Positions 1-8,794 of a stretch of 64,000 nucleotides of DNA are shown piece by piece. The DNA is taken from the NCBI RefSeq assembly GCF_900109325.1, contig NZ_FNZU01000006.1, positions 82,186-146,185 on the forward strand. The letters run 5' to 3'. Position 1 is the first letter of the stretch, and each line of letters begins with the position of its first letter. The stretch is from Alkalibacterium pelagium. Lineage in GTDB: Bacteria; Bacillota; Bacilli; Lactobacillales; Carnobacteriaceae_A. The notes beneath the pieces were generated by a model. That model worked only from the letters and a program-made list of their open reading frames with translations. It was not told the DNA's origin and made no database searches. Position numbers and translations under genes: made by a program.

Positions 1-1392
1 GGACATTCCGTTTAGTGCCATCTTACCGAGTTTACCTTTGACTCCGCCGCCCATTAGTTTATCAAGACCCGGCATGCCGCCCATGTTTCCTTTGGACATT
101 TTGCTCATCATCTCTTTAGACTGCTTGAACTGCTTGATCATGCGGTTGACTTCAGCGATGTCACGGGCAGATCCTTTGGCGATACGGCGTCTGCGTTTCT
201 GTGACAGGATATCCGGATTTTCACGTTCTTCCGGCGTCATGGATAGAACGATCGCCTTCATGTGCGCGATGTCTTTAGGATCCATCTGGAAATCAGCCAT
301 TCCCGGTACATTGCTCATACCCGGAATCATTTTAAGGATGTCTTCCATCGGCCCCATATTGGTCATCTGATCCATCTGTTCGATGAAGTCATTGAAGTCA
401 TAGCGGTTTTCACGCATTTTAGCGGCCATTTCTTCGGCACGCTCTTCATCGACTTCCTGCTGAGCACGTTCGATCAGTGTCAGAATGTCTCCCATACCAA
501 GGATACGGTTAGCCATACGGTCCGGATAGAATGGTTCCAGCGCTTCAAGCTTCTCACCAGTACCGGTGAACTTGATTGGTTTATTTGTAACGGAACGAAT
601 CGACAGCGCAGCACCCCCTCGTGTGTCACCATCGAGTTTCGTCAGGATTACACTGGTAATGCTCAAACGGTCATTGAATGAATCCGCTACGTTGACGGCG
701 TCCTGACCAGTCATGGCATCCACCACAAGGAAGATCTCGTGCGGATTGACGGCAGCTTTGACGTCTTCCAGTTCGTTCATCAGGTTTTCGTCGATGTGAA
801 GACGACCGGCCGTATCGATGATGACGACGTCGCGGTTCTCATCTTTTGCCTGCTGGATCCCTTTTTCAGCGATCTCGACAGGACTGACCTGGTCCCCCAT
901 ACTGAAGACAGGGATATCCAAATCGCGGCCCAGCGTTTCCAGCTGATCGATCGCCGCTGGACGATAGATATCGGCTGCGACCATCATTGGTTTCTTGTTT
1001 TCGTGCTTGCGGAGATAATTTGCCAGTTTACCGGCAGTCGTTGTCTTTCCTGCCCCTTGCAGACCGGTCATCATGTAGATGGTCGGTCCCTGACCTGGAT
1101 CGGCAAAAATGATTTTCTCCTGTTCGCCACCCATCAGTTCCGTCAGCTCGTCGTTAACGATCTTGACGACCTGTTGGCCCCCATTCAGGCTTCCAAGTAC
1201 TTCTTCACCTAATGATTTTTCTCGCACGGTCTTAACAAAATTTCTAACTACTTTATAGTTGACGTCGGCTTCCAGCAAGGCCAGTCTGACCTCACGCATG
1301 ACGTCTTTTACATCCGCCTCAGTAACTTTTCCTTTCTTACGCAGTCCGGAAAAGGCATCCTGCAGGCGTCCTGTTAATCCTTCAAAGGCCAT
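1..1392 (-). CDS. ffh: Signal recognition particle protein Ffh (C-terminus cut by window edge)
   Basis: GTPase of the signal recognition particle; with 4.5S RNA it binds signal sequences of nascent membrane and secreted proteins and docks on FtsY. I translated it from the ATG at 1392 to the left edge (464 codons, no stop reached). Visible in order are the helical N domain, the G domain with G1 GLQGAGKTTT near residue 107, DTAGR, TKLDGD and GGAALS, and a methionine-rich M domain ending in MGGMPGLDKLM. Only a short C-terminal tail should be missing. It lies 7 bp after ylxM and closes the ftsY-ylxM-ffh set, the usual Firmicutes order. Identification is certain. Confidence 0.97.
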   Translation of the reverse strand, partial: MAFEGLTGRLQDAFSGLRKKGKVTEADVKDVMREVRLALLEADVNYKVVRNFVKTVREKSLGEEVLGSLNGGQQVVKIVNDELTELMGGEQEKIIFADPGQGPTIYMMTGLQGAGKTTTAGKLANYLRKHENKKPMMVAADIYRPAAIDQLETLGRDLDIPVFSMGDQVSPVEIAEKGIQQAKDENRDVVIIDTAGRLHIDENLMNELEDVKAAVNPHEIFLVVDAMTGQDAVNVADSFNDRLSITSVILTKLDGDTRGGAALSIRSVTNKPIKFTGTGEKLEALEPFYPDRMANRILGMGDILTLIERAQQEVDEERAEEMAAKMRENRYDFNDFIEQMDQMTNMGPMEDILKMIPGMSNVPGMADFQMDPKDIAHMKAIVLSMTPEERENPDILSQKRRRRIAKGSARDIAEVNRMIKQFKQSKEMMSKMSKGNMGGMPGLDKLMGGGVKGKLGKMALNGMS

Positions 1393-1399
1393 ACCTGTT

Positions 1400-1747
1400 T
1401 CATTCCTCTCTCATTGAATCCAGACTGATCGCGTCTATCAGCTCGTGCAGACGCGTGTCTGATGCATGCTTCTCTTGAGCATACTCTTTTAATGTATCAA
1501 CTGCGTCCTGTTTCTTGTCGAATTCTTCCACCAGATGCAGCTTGCTTTCATAGTCCTGTAAAATAACTTCAGAGCGTTTGATGTTGTCATACACAGCCTG
1601 GCGACTCACTGAAAAAGCATCCGCGATTTCACCCAGTGAATAGTCATCACCATAATATAACTTCATGTATTCCTGCTGCTTGGGCGTCAGGAGCGGACGA
1701 TAGAATGCAAAGAGACTGTTCATACGCAGGGTTTTTTCCAGTTCCAT
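1400..1747 (-). CDS. ylxM: YlxM/p13-like SRP-associated helix-turn-helix protein
   Basis: 115 residues with a sigma-70 region 4-like helix-turn-helix in the first 60 residues ([19 protein letters not shown], then [19 protein letters not shown]), followed by a charged helical tail. The family is encoded beside ffh in Firmicutes and has been linked to SRP function in streptococci; its biochemical role is not firm. It sits between ftsY (52 bp upstream) and ffh (7 bp downstream) and is surely co-transcribed with them. Length matches the family. Confidence 0.93.
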   Translation of the reverse strand: MELEKTLRMNSLFAFYRPLLTPKQQEYMKLYYGDDYSLGEIADAFSVSRQAVYDNIKRSEVILQDYESKLHLVEEFDKKQDAVDTLKEYAQEKHASDTRLHELIDAISLDSMREE

Positions 1748-1799
1748 AATCAGTGGCCACCTTTCTTGAGTTAAATCTCAGTTGTACAGTAAAAATAAT

Positions 1800-2882
1800 T
1801 TAATTGGTCTGTGCAATCAGTTCCTTGAACAGGCCGTAAGCGAATTTCTCAGTATCGAATGGATGAAGGTCGTTCATGGTCTCACCCAGTCCGACGAATT
1901 TCACAGGAATACCTAGCTCTTTACCGATAGCCAGGACGATTCCCCCTTTAGCCGTTCCATCCATTTTAGTCAGAACGATACCTGTTACGTCTGTTGTTTC
2001 CTGGAATATCTTTGCCTGGTTCAAAGCGTTCTGCCCTGTAGTGGCATCCAATACTAGCAAGGTCTCGTGCGGCGCATCTGGAATTTCTCTTGAAATGACG
2101 CGTTTCATCTTCTCGAGTTCGTTCATCAGATTCTTCTTGTTCTGAAGACGTCCGGCTGTATCGATAAGCAGGATGTCAGCACCAGACTCTTGAGCAGTCT
2201 TGATTCCATCGTAGACCACAGCAGCCGGATCTCCACCTTGTTTGGTGGAAATGACTTCCGCTCCAACACGGTCTCCCCAGATATGCAGCTGTTCGATCGC
2301 TCCGGCACGGAAAGTGTCTCCCGCAGCCATGACGACTTTCTTGCCTTTATCGATATACTGATGAGCCATTTTCGCAATCGTCGTTGTTTTCCCGACGCCA
2401 TTGACGCCGACAAAAAGAACAACTGTCAGCCCATCTGGATTCTCGTTGAATTCGTGATGATCCGGATTGCTTTCGCCGTACATGTCGACCATCGTCTGTA
2501 CGATGACGCGCTCAGCATCTTTCATGCTTCTGACGTTCTCAACTTTTGATTCGTAGCGGAGTTTTTCAGCAATCTGCATGGTCGCTTCAAAGCCGACGTC
2601 TGATTCGATCAGCAGGTCTTCCAGTTCTTCGAAGAATTCCTCATCTTCATAGCGGAAGTTCGCAAGCAGTTCATTCAAACGGCGAGTGAACGACACACGG
2701 GATTTCTTCAGTCCTTTTTCGTACTGTTCGGTTTCTTTCTTGGTATCATCCGGTTCCAGTGTCGTATCTTCGGCAGCGGAGTCTTCAACAACTTCCTTGA
2801 CGTCATCTTCGACTACTTCCTGTGGTTCCGTCTGTTTATCCGCCCCAGTAAAAGCGGATTTGATCTTGTCAAATAATCCCAT
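1800..2882 (-). CDS. ftsY: Signal recognition particle receptor FtsY
   Basis: 360-residue SRP receptor GTPase at the cytoplasmic membrane. Residues 1-55 form the acidic A domain typical of FtsY (rich in E and D), followed by the four-helix N domain and the G domain: G1 GVNGVGKTTT at 159-168, DTFRAGA, DTAGR, TKMDGTAKGG and the closing GLGE. It forms a GTP-dependent heterodimer with Ffh, which is encoded two genes downstream. The gene follows the HAD phosphatase by 43 bp within the long minus-strand operon starting at rnc. Confidence 0.97.
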   Translation of the reverse strand: MGLFDKIKSAFTGADKQTEPQEVVEDDVKEVVEDSAAEDTTLEPDDTKKETEQYEKGLKKSRVSFTRRLNELLANFRYEDEEFFEELEDLLIESDVGFEATMQIAEKLRYESKVENVRSMKDAERVIVQTMVDMYGESNPDHHEFNENPDGLTVVLFVGVNGVGKTTTIAKMAHQYIDKGKKVVMAAGDTFRAGAIEQLHIWGDRVGAEVISTKQGGDPAAVVYDGIKTAQESGADILLIDTAGRLQNKKNLMNELEKMKRVISREIPDAPHETLLVLDATTGQNALNQAKIFQETTDVTGIVLTKMDGTAKGGIVLAIGKELGIPVKFVGLGETMNDLHPFDTEKFAYGLFKELIAQTN

Positions 2883-2925
2883 AATGGATTCACTCTTTCT
2901 CTCACTTTTTATGACGCATATACAG

Positions 2926-3738
2926 TTAGTTTAACACATATTGTTCAATAGCATAAGCAACACCGTGCTCATCGTTGGATTTAGTGACAATTTGAGCGGC
3001 GTCTTTGACGATATCTGTCGCATTGGCCATCGCTACACCTGTACCGGCTGTCTGAACCATTGCCAGATCATTTTCCTGATCGCCGATCGCCATCATCTCA
3101 TCAAGTGAGATATCCAGCAGTTCACTTAAAAGAATCAGGCCTTTCCCTTTGTCCACCGTCTTCGGGAGAACTTCAAGCAGATTGTCCCGGGATTTCATGA
3201 TTGTATAGCGGTCATGATACACCTTAGGAATATCCTTGATCTTTTGGTCCAGTTCCTCCTGGTGCCAGCACATGACAATCTTGTTGATGGCAAAGGATTC
3301 CGGGAAAGTGACCATATCAAGCGGCTTATAAGGCAAAGCCTTCATATGCTTGTGGTACTGAGACGGTTTGCCTTTTGGATAAGACGGTTCATAGACTGTA
3401 TCGAGATCAATGAAATTGCAGGGCAGATCCAGGTCCTGACTCAACCGGTAGACGTCTTGAACATCTTCTTTAGATAAAGTGATTTCTCGAAGGGTTTCCC
3501 CAGTACGTGTCCACTGGACCAGCCCACCATTATAGGTCAGACCCAGATCGCCTTCTTCGGTCAAATTGCATTCTTCCAGTATCGACAGCATGCCTTTCAG
3601 TGGGCGTCCGGTAACCAGGACGATCTTCACGCCCTGGTCCTTGGCTTTTTGAATAGCACGCTTGTTTTCTTCTGATACCTGGTGGTCACTGTTCAACAGT
3701 GTACCGTCCAGGTCGATTGCGACTAGTTTGATTGACAT
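2926..3738 (-). CDS. Cof-type HAD-IIB family phosphatase
   Basis: 270-residue haloacid dehalogenase-type phosphatase. Motif I is DLDGT at residues 9-13 with the nucleophilic Asp9; motif II is VTGRP; the C-terminal GDQENDLAM supplies the Mg-binding acids; the middle holds the type IIB cap. Cof proteins hydrolyse sugar phosphates, flavin mononucleotide or similar small phosphates, and the substrate cannot be read from sequence. A cof gene between smc and ftsY is common in lactic acid bacteria. It lies 12 bp downstream of smc, so it is co-transcribed. Confidence 0.92.
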   Translation of the reverse strand: MSIKLVAIDLDGTLLNSDHQVSEENKRAIQKAKDQGVKIVLVTGRPLKGMLSILEECNLTEEGDLGLTYNGGLVQWTRTGETLREITLSKEDVQDVYRLSQDLDLPCNFIDLDTVYEPSYPKGKPSQYHKHMKALPYKPLDMVTFPESFAINKIVMCWHQEELDQKIKDIPKVYHDRYTIMKSRDNLLEVLPKTVDKGKGLILLSELLDISLDEMMAIGDQENDLAMVQTAGTGVAMANATDIVKDAAQIVTKSNDEHGVAYAIEQYVLN

Positions 3739-3750
3739 AAGGTCCTCCTG

Positions 3751-6700
3751 TCAGGATTGTTCGACGCGTTCATCCAGATCCTGAAGCTGAACGGATACCA
3801 GCTTGGACACGCCTTTCTCTTTCATAGTCACGCCGTAGAGCGAATCCGCTTCTTCCATGGTTCCCTTACGGTGCGTGATGACGATAAATTGGGTGTCGGA
3901 GGCAAATTCGTGCAGGTAGCGTCCGAATCGGGTCACATTTGCTTCATCCAGAGCCGCTTCGGCCTCATCCAGAATACAGAATGGGATCGGACGGACCTGT
4001 ATGATCGCAAAGAGCAGCGAGAGTGCTGTCAGGGCACGTTCTCCACCAGACAAAAGACTCAGCGACTGCAGTTTCTTACCAGGTGGCTGTGCCACGATTT
4101 CGATCCCTGATTCCAGCAAGTCATCCGGATCGGTCAGGCGCAGTTCTGCCCGTCCTCCTCCAAACATGCGTGGAAAGACGATCGCAAACTGGTCTTTAAT
4201 CAGGCTGAAGGTCTCATAGAAGCGCTTCTTGACTTCATTGTCCATCTGATCCATCGTGTCATACAGTTTTTCCTTCGCTTCAAGCAGATCCTGCTGCTGA
4301 GTGGCAAGGAATGAATGCCGTTCATGAACGCGCTCGTATTCATCGATCGAGCCGATATTGACCGGACCGAGTTCTTCAATGCCTCGTTTAAGCAGTTTCA
4401 CCCGTTTCTGAGTGTCTTCCCGGTCGATGTCGTCAGGCTGGTTCAGCTTGGCTTCTTCGTAACTGATCGTATACTCTTCGGATAAGTAGTCCAGCAGATG
4501 GTCGATCGACACATCCAGTCTTGAGATCTGAATATCCAGCTGGTTTTTCTCGCCTTGAAGGTTCGACCGTCGTTCCTGAAGGTCAGCTGTCCGCTCTTCC
4601 AGATCATTTACTGCTCTATCCAGTTCGCTGTGCTCGGTCTTCAGTTTCTGTTCCGATGTGCGCAGCTCGTCTGCTTCATCATTCAGCTGAGAAAGACGGG
4701 CATCCAGGTCTTCCTTGGATTCCAGTTCCTCACCGCGTTCCAGTTGATCAAGGTCTTCTTTAATTGCAGAGATGGCCTCTTCGACCTGAGTAATCTGATC
4801 AGCCAGACTGTCTCGGCGGGAACGGGTAGACGCGAGAGCTTCCCGGGCCTGGTTCCAGGCTTCCAGAATCTCACCTTGTTCCGCCTGGAGTCGTTCTTTC
4901 TGTTCTTCTCTGTTTTCTTTTTCATCCGAGAGCTGATCCATTTCAGCTTTCAGACGGACCAGCGTCTCATCCGCTTCGGTCCGCTTGGACTGAACGTCTT
5001 TCAGCTGTTCGGACAGGGTGTTTTCTTCTGTGCTTGATTCATTGACTTCAAAGAGCAGGCCTTTTTTCTCGCGCTCGAGACGTCTGACGGTTTCAGTCAG
5101 CTGAGTCACTTCGTATTCCAGCTGCTTTTCAGCCAGACGCTTGTCTTCACCCGAGGCACGCAGGTCTTCCAGCTGTGCTGAAAGCTGTGTGCGCTGCTCC
5201 TGTTCTGTGCGGTTCTCTTCCTGTCTGAGTGACAAGGTCTTTTCCAGTTCGTCGATCTGAATGCGCAGGGCCTTCTCTTCTTTCTTCTGTGAAAAGAGAT
5301 GGGCGTTGGAGGAGCGCTTGCCGCCCCCACCAGTCATGGATCCACCGGCATTCATCACGTCGCCCTCCAGACTCACGACACGGACACTGTACTGGACCGC
5401 TTTAGCGATCGCATTGGCCGACTGAAGGTCTTTGGCCACGATAGTCGATCCTAACAGGTTCTTCATCACAGAAGATACCTTGTCGTCGTACTGGATCAGC
5501 TCACTGGCGATTCCGATGTAGCCGTCCGTGCTGCCGGCACGTGAAATGTGATGCCCGGCAACCGAACGCGGTTTGATTGTTGTCAGCGGCAGGAAAGTCG
5601 CGCGACCGGCACGTTTCTGTTTCAAATGCTGGATCGCATCTCTTCCTGCTTTTTCGTCTTCGACAATAACGAACTGACTGGCTGCACCCAAAACGACATC
5701 GATCGCTTCCGTGTAGTCAGTCGGCACATCCATCATGTCTGCGACCGTTCCGACGATGCCATCCAGCTGATTCTTGGCTGTCATGACGGCTTTGACCCCG
5801 GCGAAGTAGCCGGCGTAGTTTTCCTGCATTTCAGCCAGGCTCTGCTGTTTGGCCTGAGCCCGGTTTAGCTGCTGCTGGAGCTGACTGATACGGGAGGCTT
5901 TCTGTCCATAAGATGATTCAATATCATCCAGACGTGTTTTGGTCTCTTTAAATGAGCGAAGCAGTTCGTCCAAGTCGGTCTTCAGTGCTTTTAATTCTGC
6001 TTCCTTCTCTTTAAGTGACGCTTCGGATTCAGTGAGTTTCTCCGTCACATCTCTGACTGCTTTGTTCTGCTTTTCTGACGACAGTGACGTCTGGTTCAGC
6101 TGTCTGGTCAGGTAGGTTTCTTCATTTTTTAAAGACGTCTTTTCCTGCATCGCCTCAATATAATCGGCACGCAAGGCTTCCATCGCTTCTTCCTTGTTTC
6201 CAAGCAGGCGTTTCAGCTGGTCTTCTTTCTGTGTGTAGTCGTCTTTCAGCTGACTGACCTGTTCAGATTGTTCTGAATACGTCTGCTTGACGTCGGCCAT
6301 CTGTTCTTCCAGCTCGCACAGCTGTCGCTCTTCACGATCTAACAGACCCTGTTTCTCGCTCAGGAAGGCATCCTGATGCTTTTCCTGCTCTTCTACCAGT
6401 CTTAAGCTGGCTTCCGTCCGCTCGATCTGCTTGATGGACTCGATATGCTGGTCATGAATGGCGTCCCTTCTGGTCTCGACCTCATGGAGAGCGTGTTTCT
6501 TCTCTTTAATGACCTGAGTATTCGAATCGATCTCCTGAGTCAGCTGCAAGGCATGTCTGGAGAATTGTTCCGCCTTTTCCTTACTGCTTTTCTGATCCTG
6601 AACATACTCGTCGATTTTCATGACCGAAAGAGCAATATCCAGATCTGTCAGTTCTTCCTTCTGTTTGACGAAACTTTCCGCAATGTCTTTCTGTTCTTTT

Positions 6701-7314
6701 AGCGGTTCAAGCTGAGCCGTCAATTCATACAGAATATCCTGAACCCGGTCCAGATTATCCTGCGTTTCAAACAGCTTACGTTCAGCCTTTAGTTTCTGAG
6801 TCTTGTACTTGAAGACACCGGCCGCTTCTTCAAAGATCGCCCGGCGGTCTTCGGCTTTGCTGTTGAAGATGGCTTCGACCTGCCCCTGAGAGATGATGGA
6901 AAAGGATTCTTTCCCTAAACCGGAATCCATGAACAGATCCACGATATCTTTCAGACGGCAGTTTTCCTTGTTGATGAGGTAGTCGCTGTCCCCGTTACGA
7001 TTGATTCGTCGAGTCACACTGACCTCTTCGAATTCCACAGGAAGAAAGCCATCCTGATTGTCCAGAACCAGGGTGACTTCCGCAATGTTTATTGACTTTC
7101 TCAGATCCGTACCGGAAAAGATCACGTCATGCATCCGGCCGCCGCGCAAGGTCTTGGCTGACTGCTCACCCATGACCCAGCGGATTGCCTCGATGATGTT
7201 CGACTTGCCGCTCCCGTTCGGACCGACCACAGCCGTGATCCCTTTCGTAAAGTCCAGAACCGTCTTGTCGGCAAAAGACTTGAACCCTTTAATTTCTAAT
7301 CGTTTTAATTGCAC
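3751..7314 (-). CDS. smc: Chromosome partition protein SMC
   Basis: 1187-residue structural maintenance of chromosomes ATPase. The N-terminal head has Walker A GPNGSGKSN at about 31-39. Two long antiparallel coiled coils (Q, E, K and L rich) flank the hinge at about residues 505-680 (YFAGVKAVM through the GGSMTGGGGKRSS segment). The C-terminal head carries the LSGGE signature and the Walker B LDEAEAALDE. It condenses and segregates the chromosome with ScpA and ScpB, which are not encoded here. Length and architecture are normal. It lies 42 bp downstream of rnc, as in many Firmicutes. Confidence 0.98.
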   Translation of the reverse strand: MQLKRLEIKGFKSFADKTVLDFTKGITAVVGPNGSGKSNIIEAIRWVMGEQSAKTLRGGRMHDVIFSGTDLRKSINIAEVTLVLDNQDGFLPVEFEEVSVTRRINRNGDSDYLINKENCRLKDIVDLFMDSGLGKESFSIISQGQVEAIFNSKAEDRRAIFEEAAGVFKYKTQKLKAERKLFETQDNLDRVQDILYELTAQLEPLKEQKDIAESFVKQKEELTDLDIALSVMKIDEYVQDQKSSKEKAEQFSRHALQLTQEIDSNTQVIKEKKHALHEVETRRDAIHDQHIESIKQIERTEASLRLVEEQEKHQDAFLSEKQGLLDREERQLCELEEQMADVKQTYSEQSEQVSQLKDDYTQKEDQLKRLLGNKEEAMEALRADYIEAMQEKTSLKNEETYLTRQLNQTSLSSEKQNKAVRDVTEKLTESEASLKEKEAELKALKTDLDELLRSFKETKTRLDDIESSYGQKASRISQLQQQLNRAQAKQQSLAEMQENYAGYFAGVKAVMTAKNQLDGIVGTVADMMDVPTDYTEAIDVVLGAASQFVIVEDEKAGRDAIQHLKQKRAGRATFLPLTTIKPRSVAGHHISRAGSTDGYIGIASELIQYDDKVSSVMKNLLGSTIVAKDLQSANAIAKAVQYSVRVVSLEGDVMNAGGSMTGGGGKRSSNAHLFSQKKEEKALRIQIDELEKTLSLRQEENRTEQEQRTQLSAQLEDLRASGEDKRLAEKQLEYEVTQLTETVRRLEREKKGLLFEVNESSTEENTLSEQLKDVQSKRTEADETLVRLKAEMDQLSDEKENREEQKERLQAEQGEILEAWNQAREALASTRSRRDSLADQITQVEEAISAIKEDLDQLERGEELESKEDLDARLSQLNDEADELRTSEQKLKTEHSELDRAVNDLEERTADLQERRSNLQGEKNQLDIQISRLDVSIDHLLDYLSEEYTISYEEAKLNQPDDIDREDTQKRVKLLKRGIEELGPVNIGSIDEYERVHERHSFLATQQQDLLEAKEKLYDTMDQMDNEVKKRFYETFSLIKDQFAIVFPRMFGGGRAELRLTDPDDLLESGIEIVAQPPGKKLQSLSLLSGGERALTALSLLFAIIQVRPIPFCILDEAEAALDEANVTRFGRYLHEFASDTQFIVITHRKGTMEEADSLYGVTMKEKGVSKLVSVQLQDLDERVEQS

Positions 7315-7356
7315 GTGATCGTCTCTCCTTCATAGTATTCGACTGACGCATGAACA

Positions 7357-8058
7357 CTACGACTCATTCGATTCTTCCAGCATCTCAAGCGCAACTTTCG
7401 CTGCCGCCTGTTCTGCTGCTTTCTTGGAGCGTCCCACACCTTTTCCAAACAGATCGCCTTCGACATTGACTTCAACGACGAATTCCTTCTGATGGTCGGG
7501 ACCTCTCTTGTCCACTACTGTGTACTCGATCGTCACTACACCATTACGCTGCAGCAACTCCTGTAAAGCCGTCTTGTGATCCATCCCATGAGAGAAAGCA
7601 CCGGAATCAATTTTCGGAAATAATATGGCTTTTAAGATGTCTTTTACAACATCCATTCCCTGATCCACAAATACCGCACCAATGAAGGCTTCCAGCACAT
7701 CACATAAAAGTGACGGGCGTGTCCGGCCGTTCATCTGTTCTTCCCCTTTGCCCAGACGCACAAACTGATGAAGGTTGTACTCCTTGGCCAGTTTAGCCAG
7801 ACTCTCCGCTCGTACAATCGACGCACGCATGCGAGTCAGCTGCCCCTCAGGATGATTCGGGTATTTATGGTAGAGATATTCGGACACGGTCACTTCAAGT
7901 ACCGCATCGCCTAAAAATTCAAGCCGTTCCAAATTTCTGATCTGTTCGTCACGATGATCATTCGCATAGGATGAATGGGTAAACGCCTCGATCAAAACTG
8001 ACCGGTCATTGAACGTCACACCAAACTGATCGTAAACATGCTGAACCAACTTTTTCAT
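7357..8058 (-). CDS. rnc: Ribonuclease III
   Basis: Double-strand-specific endoribonuclease that processes rRNA precursors and structured mRNAs. The catalytic domain contains the signature ERLEFLGDAVLEV at about residues 44-56; the second acidic pair is in LLCDVLEAFIGA; residues from about 155 form the double-stranded RNA-binding domain (DHKTALQELLQ, then KKAAEQAAAKVAL). The ATG at 8058 was chosen because a GAGGTGAAG Shine-Dalgarno stretch lies just upstream and the 233-residue product has family length; an upstream extension to 8124 has no such support. First gene of the operon running to ffh. Confidence 0.95.
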   Translation of the reverse strand: MKKLVQHVYDQFGVTFNDRSVLIEAFTHSSYANDHRDEQIRNLERLEFLGDAVLEVTVSEYLYHKYPNHPEGQLTRMRASIVRAESLAKLAKEYNLHQFVRLGKGEEQMNGRTRPSLLCDVLEAFIGAVFVDQGMDVVKDILKAILFPKIDSGAFSHGMDHKTALQELLQRNGVVTIEYTVVDKRGPDHQKEFVVEVNVEGDLFGKGVGRSKKAAEQAAAKVALEMLEESNES

Positions 8059-8092
8059 TAACTTCTTCACCTCACTTAACCAATACCCCTCT

Positions 8093-8122
8093 AGTATACT
8101 TGATTTTATGCGAAAAATAAAC
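8093..8122 (-). promoter_or_regulatory. Probable promoter of the rnc-smc-cof-ftsY-ylxM-ffh operon
   Basis: On the minus strand a TATACT -10 box lies at 8098-8093, about 35 bp before the rnc start. A T-rich, poor -35 (TTTATT) sits 17 bp upstream. No other gene precedes rnc on this strand until the DUF427 gene, which ends in its own terminator. Confidence 0.45.
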
Positions 8123-8204
8123 ACACGGTCGCATCAATATAGGGATTTTCTGAAATAATGTGTGGAATATACTGTATAAAATGACTTAAACAGAATAACA
8201 ATGG

Positions 8205-8247
8205 AAAATCCCCCTACTCCAGCAGTCACACAGGAGACAGAGGGATC
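8205..8247 (-). terminator. Terminator of the DUF427 gene
   Basis: Imperfect GC-rich hairpin on the minus strand (CCCTCTGTCTCC pairing with GGAGTAGGGGG, 12-nt loop) followed by ATTTTCC. It lies about 40 bp after the DUF427 stop codon. Confidence 0.5.
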
Positions 8248-8284
8248 CTCTTTAATTCTTTTCAGAACTTATTCAAAACACTGG

Positions 8285-8560
8285 CTACTCGACAAACTGT
8301 TTTTCAAACGCCAAGTGACCCTTGATGTTCCGTGCTTTCTCTTTTGGATCTTCATAGGACCAGGCCGCATCCTTGATAATTTCGTCGCCAATCTTGATTG
8401 AATAGTAGGTGGCTTCTCCTTTCCACGGACAAGTGTACTCTGTATCGCTCTTGACAAATAAATCCATATTCACCGATTCTCTTGGGAAGTAATGATTGTT
8501 CTCCACCAGTTCAGTCCGGTCACTTTCTGCCAGAACTACATCTTTATAGACAGCTCTCAT
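8285..8560 (-). CDS. DUF427 domain protein
   Basis: 91-residue protein of the DUF427 family, recognised from the motifs ESDRTELVENNHYFP, YTCPWKGEATYYS and DAAWSYEDP. The family is small, soluble and of unknown biochemical role. The gene is monocistronic, divergent from the following hydrolase gene, and ends in its own hairpin. Length fits the family. Confidence 0.85.
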   Translation of the reverse strand: MRAVYKDVVLAESDRTELVENNHYFPRESVNMDLFVKSDTEYTCPWKGEATYYSIKIGDEIIKDAAWSYEDPKEKARNIKGHLAFEKQFVE

Positions 8561-8794
8561 GGTGTAAGCTCCTTTCGTTGGTTCAGATTGATAAGTTATG
8601 TTCGCCGATTGTAGGGTTAGTGTGTATTCTTGTTTCCTCTTTCATTATACTCCCGAAAGAGGAGTTTGCGTACTATTTGATCCTGCCAGGAGTAAGCAAC
8701 CTGCTTATAAATTGAATCTCCCAGATTAATTGCATACAATGAATAGAACAGGAAAGAAGTCAAATTTTGTATCTATTGAATCTGGAGTGACAGC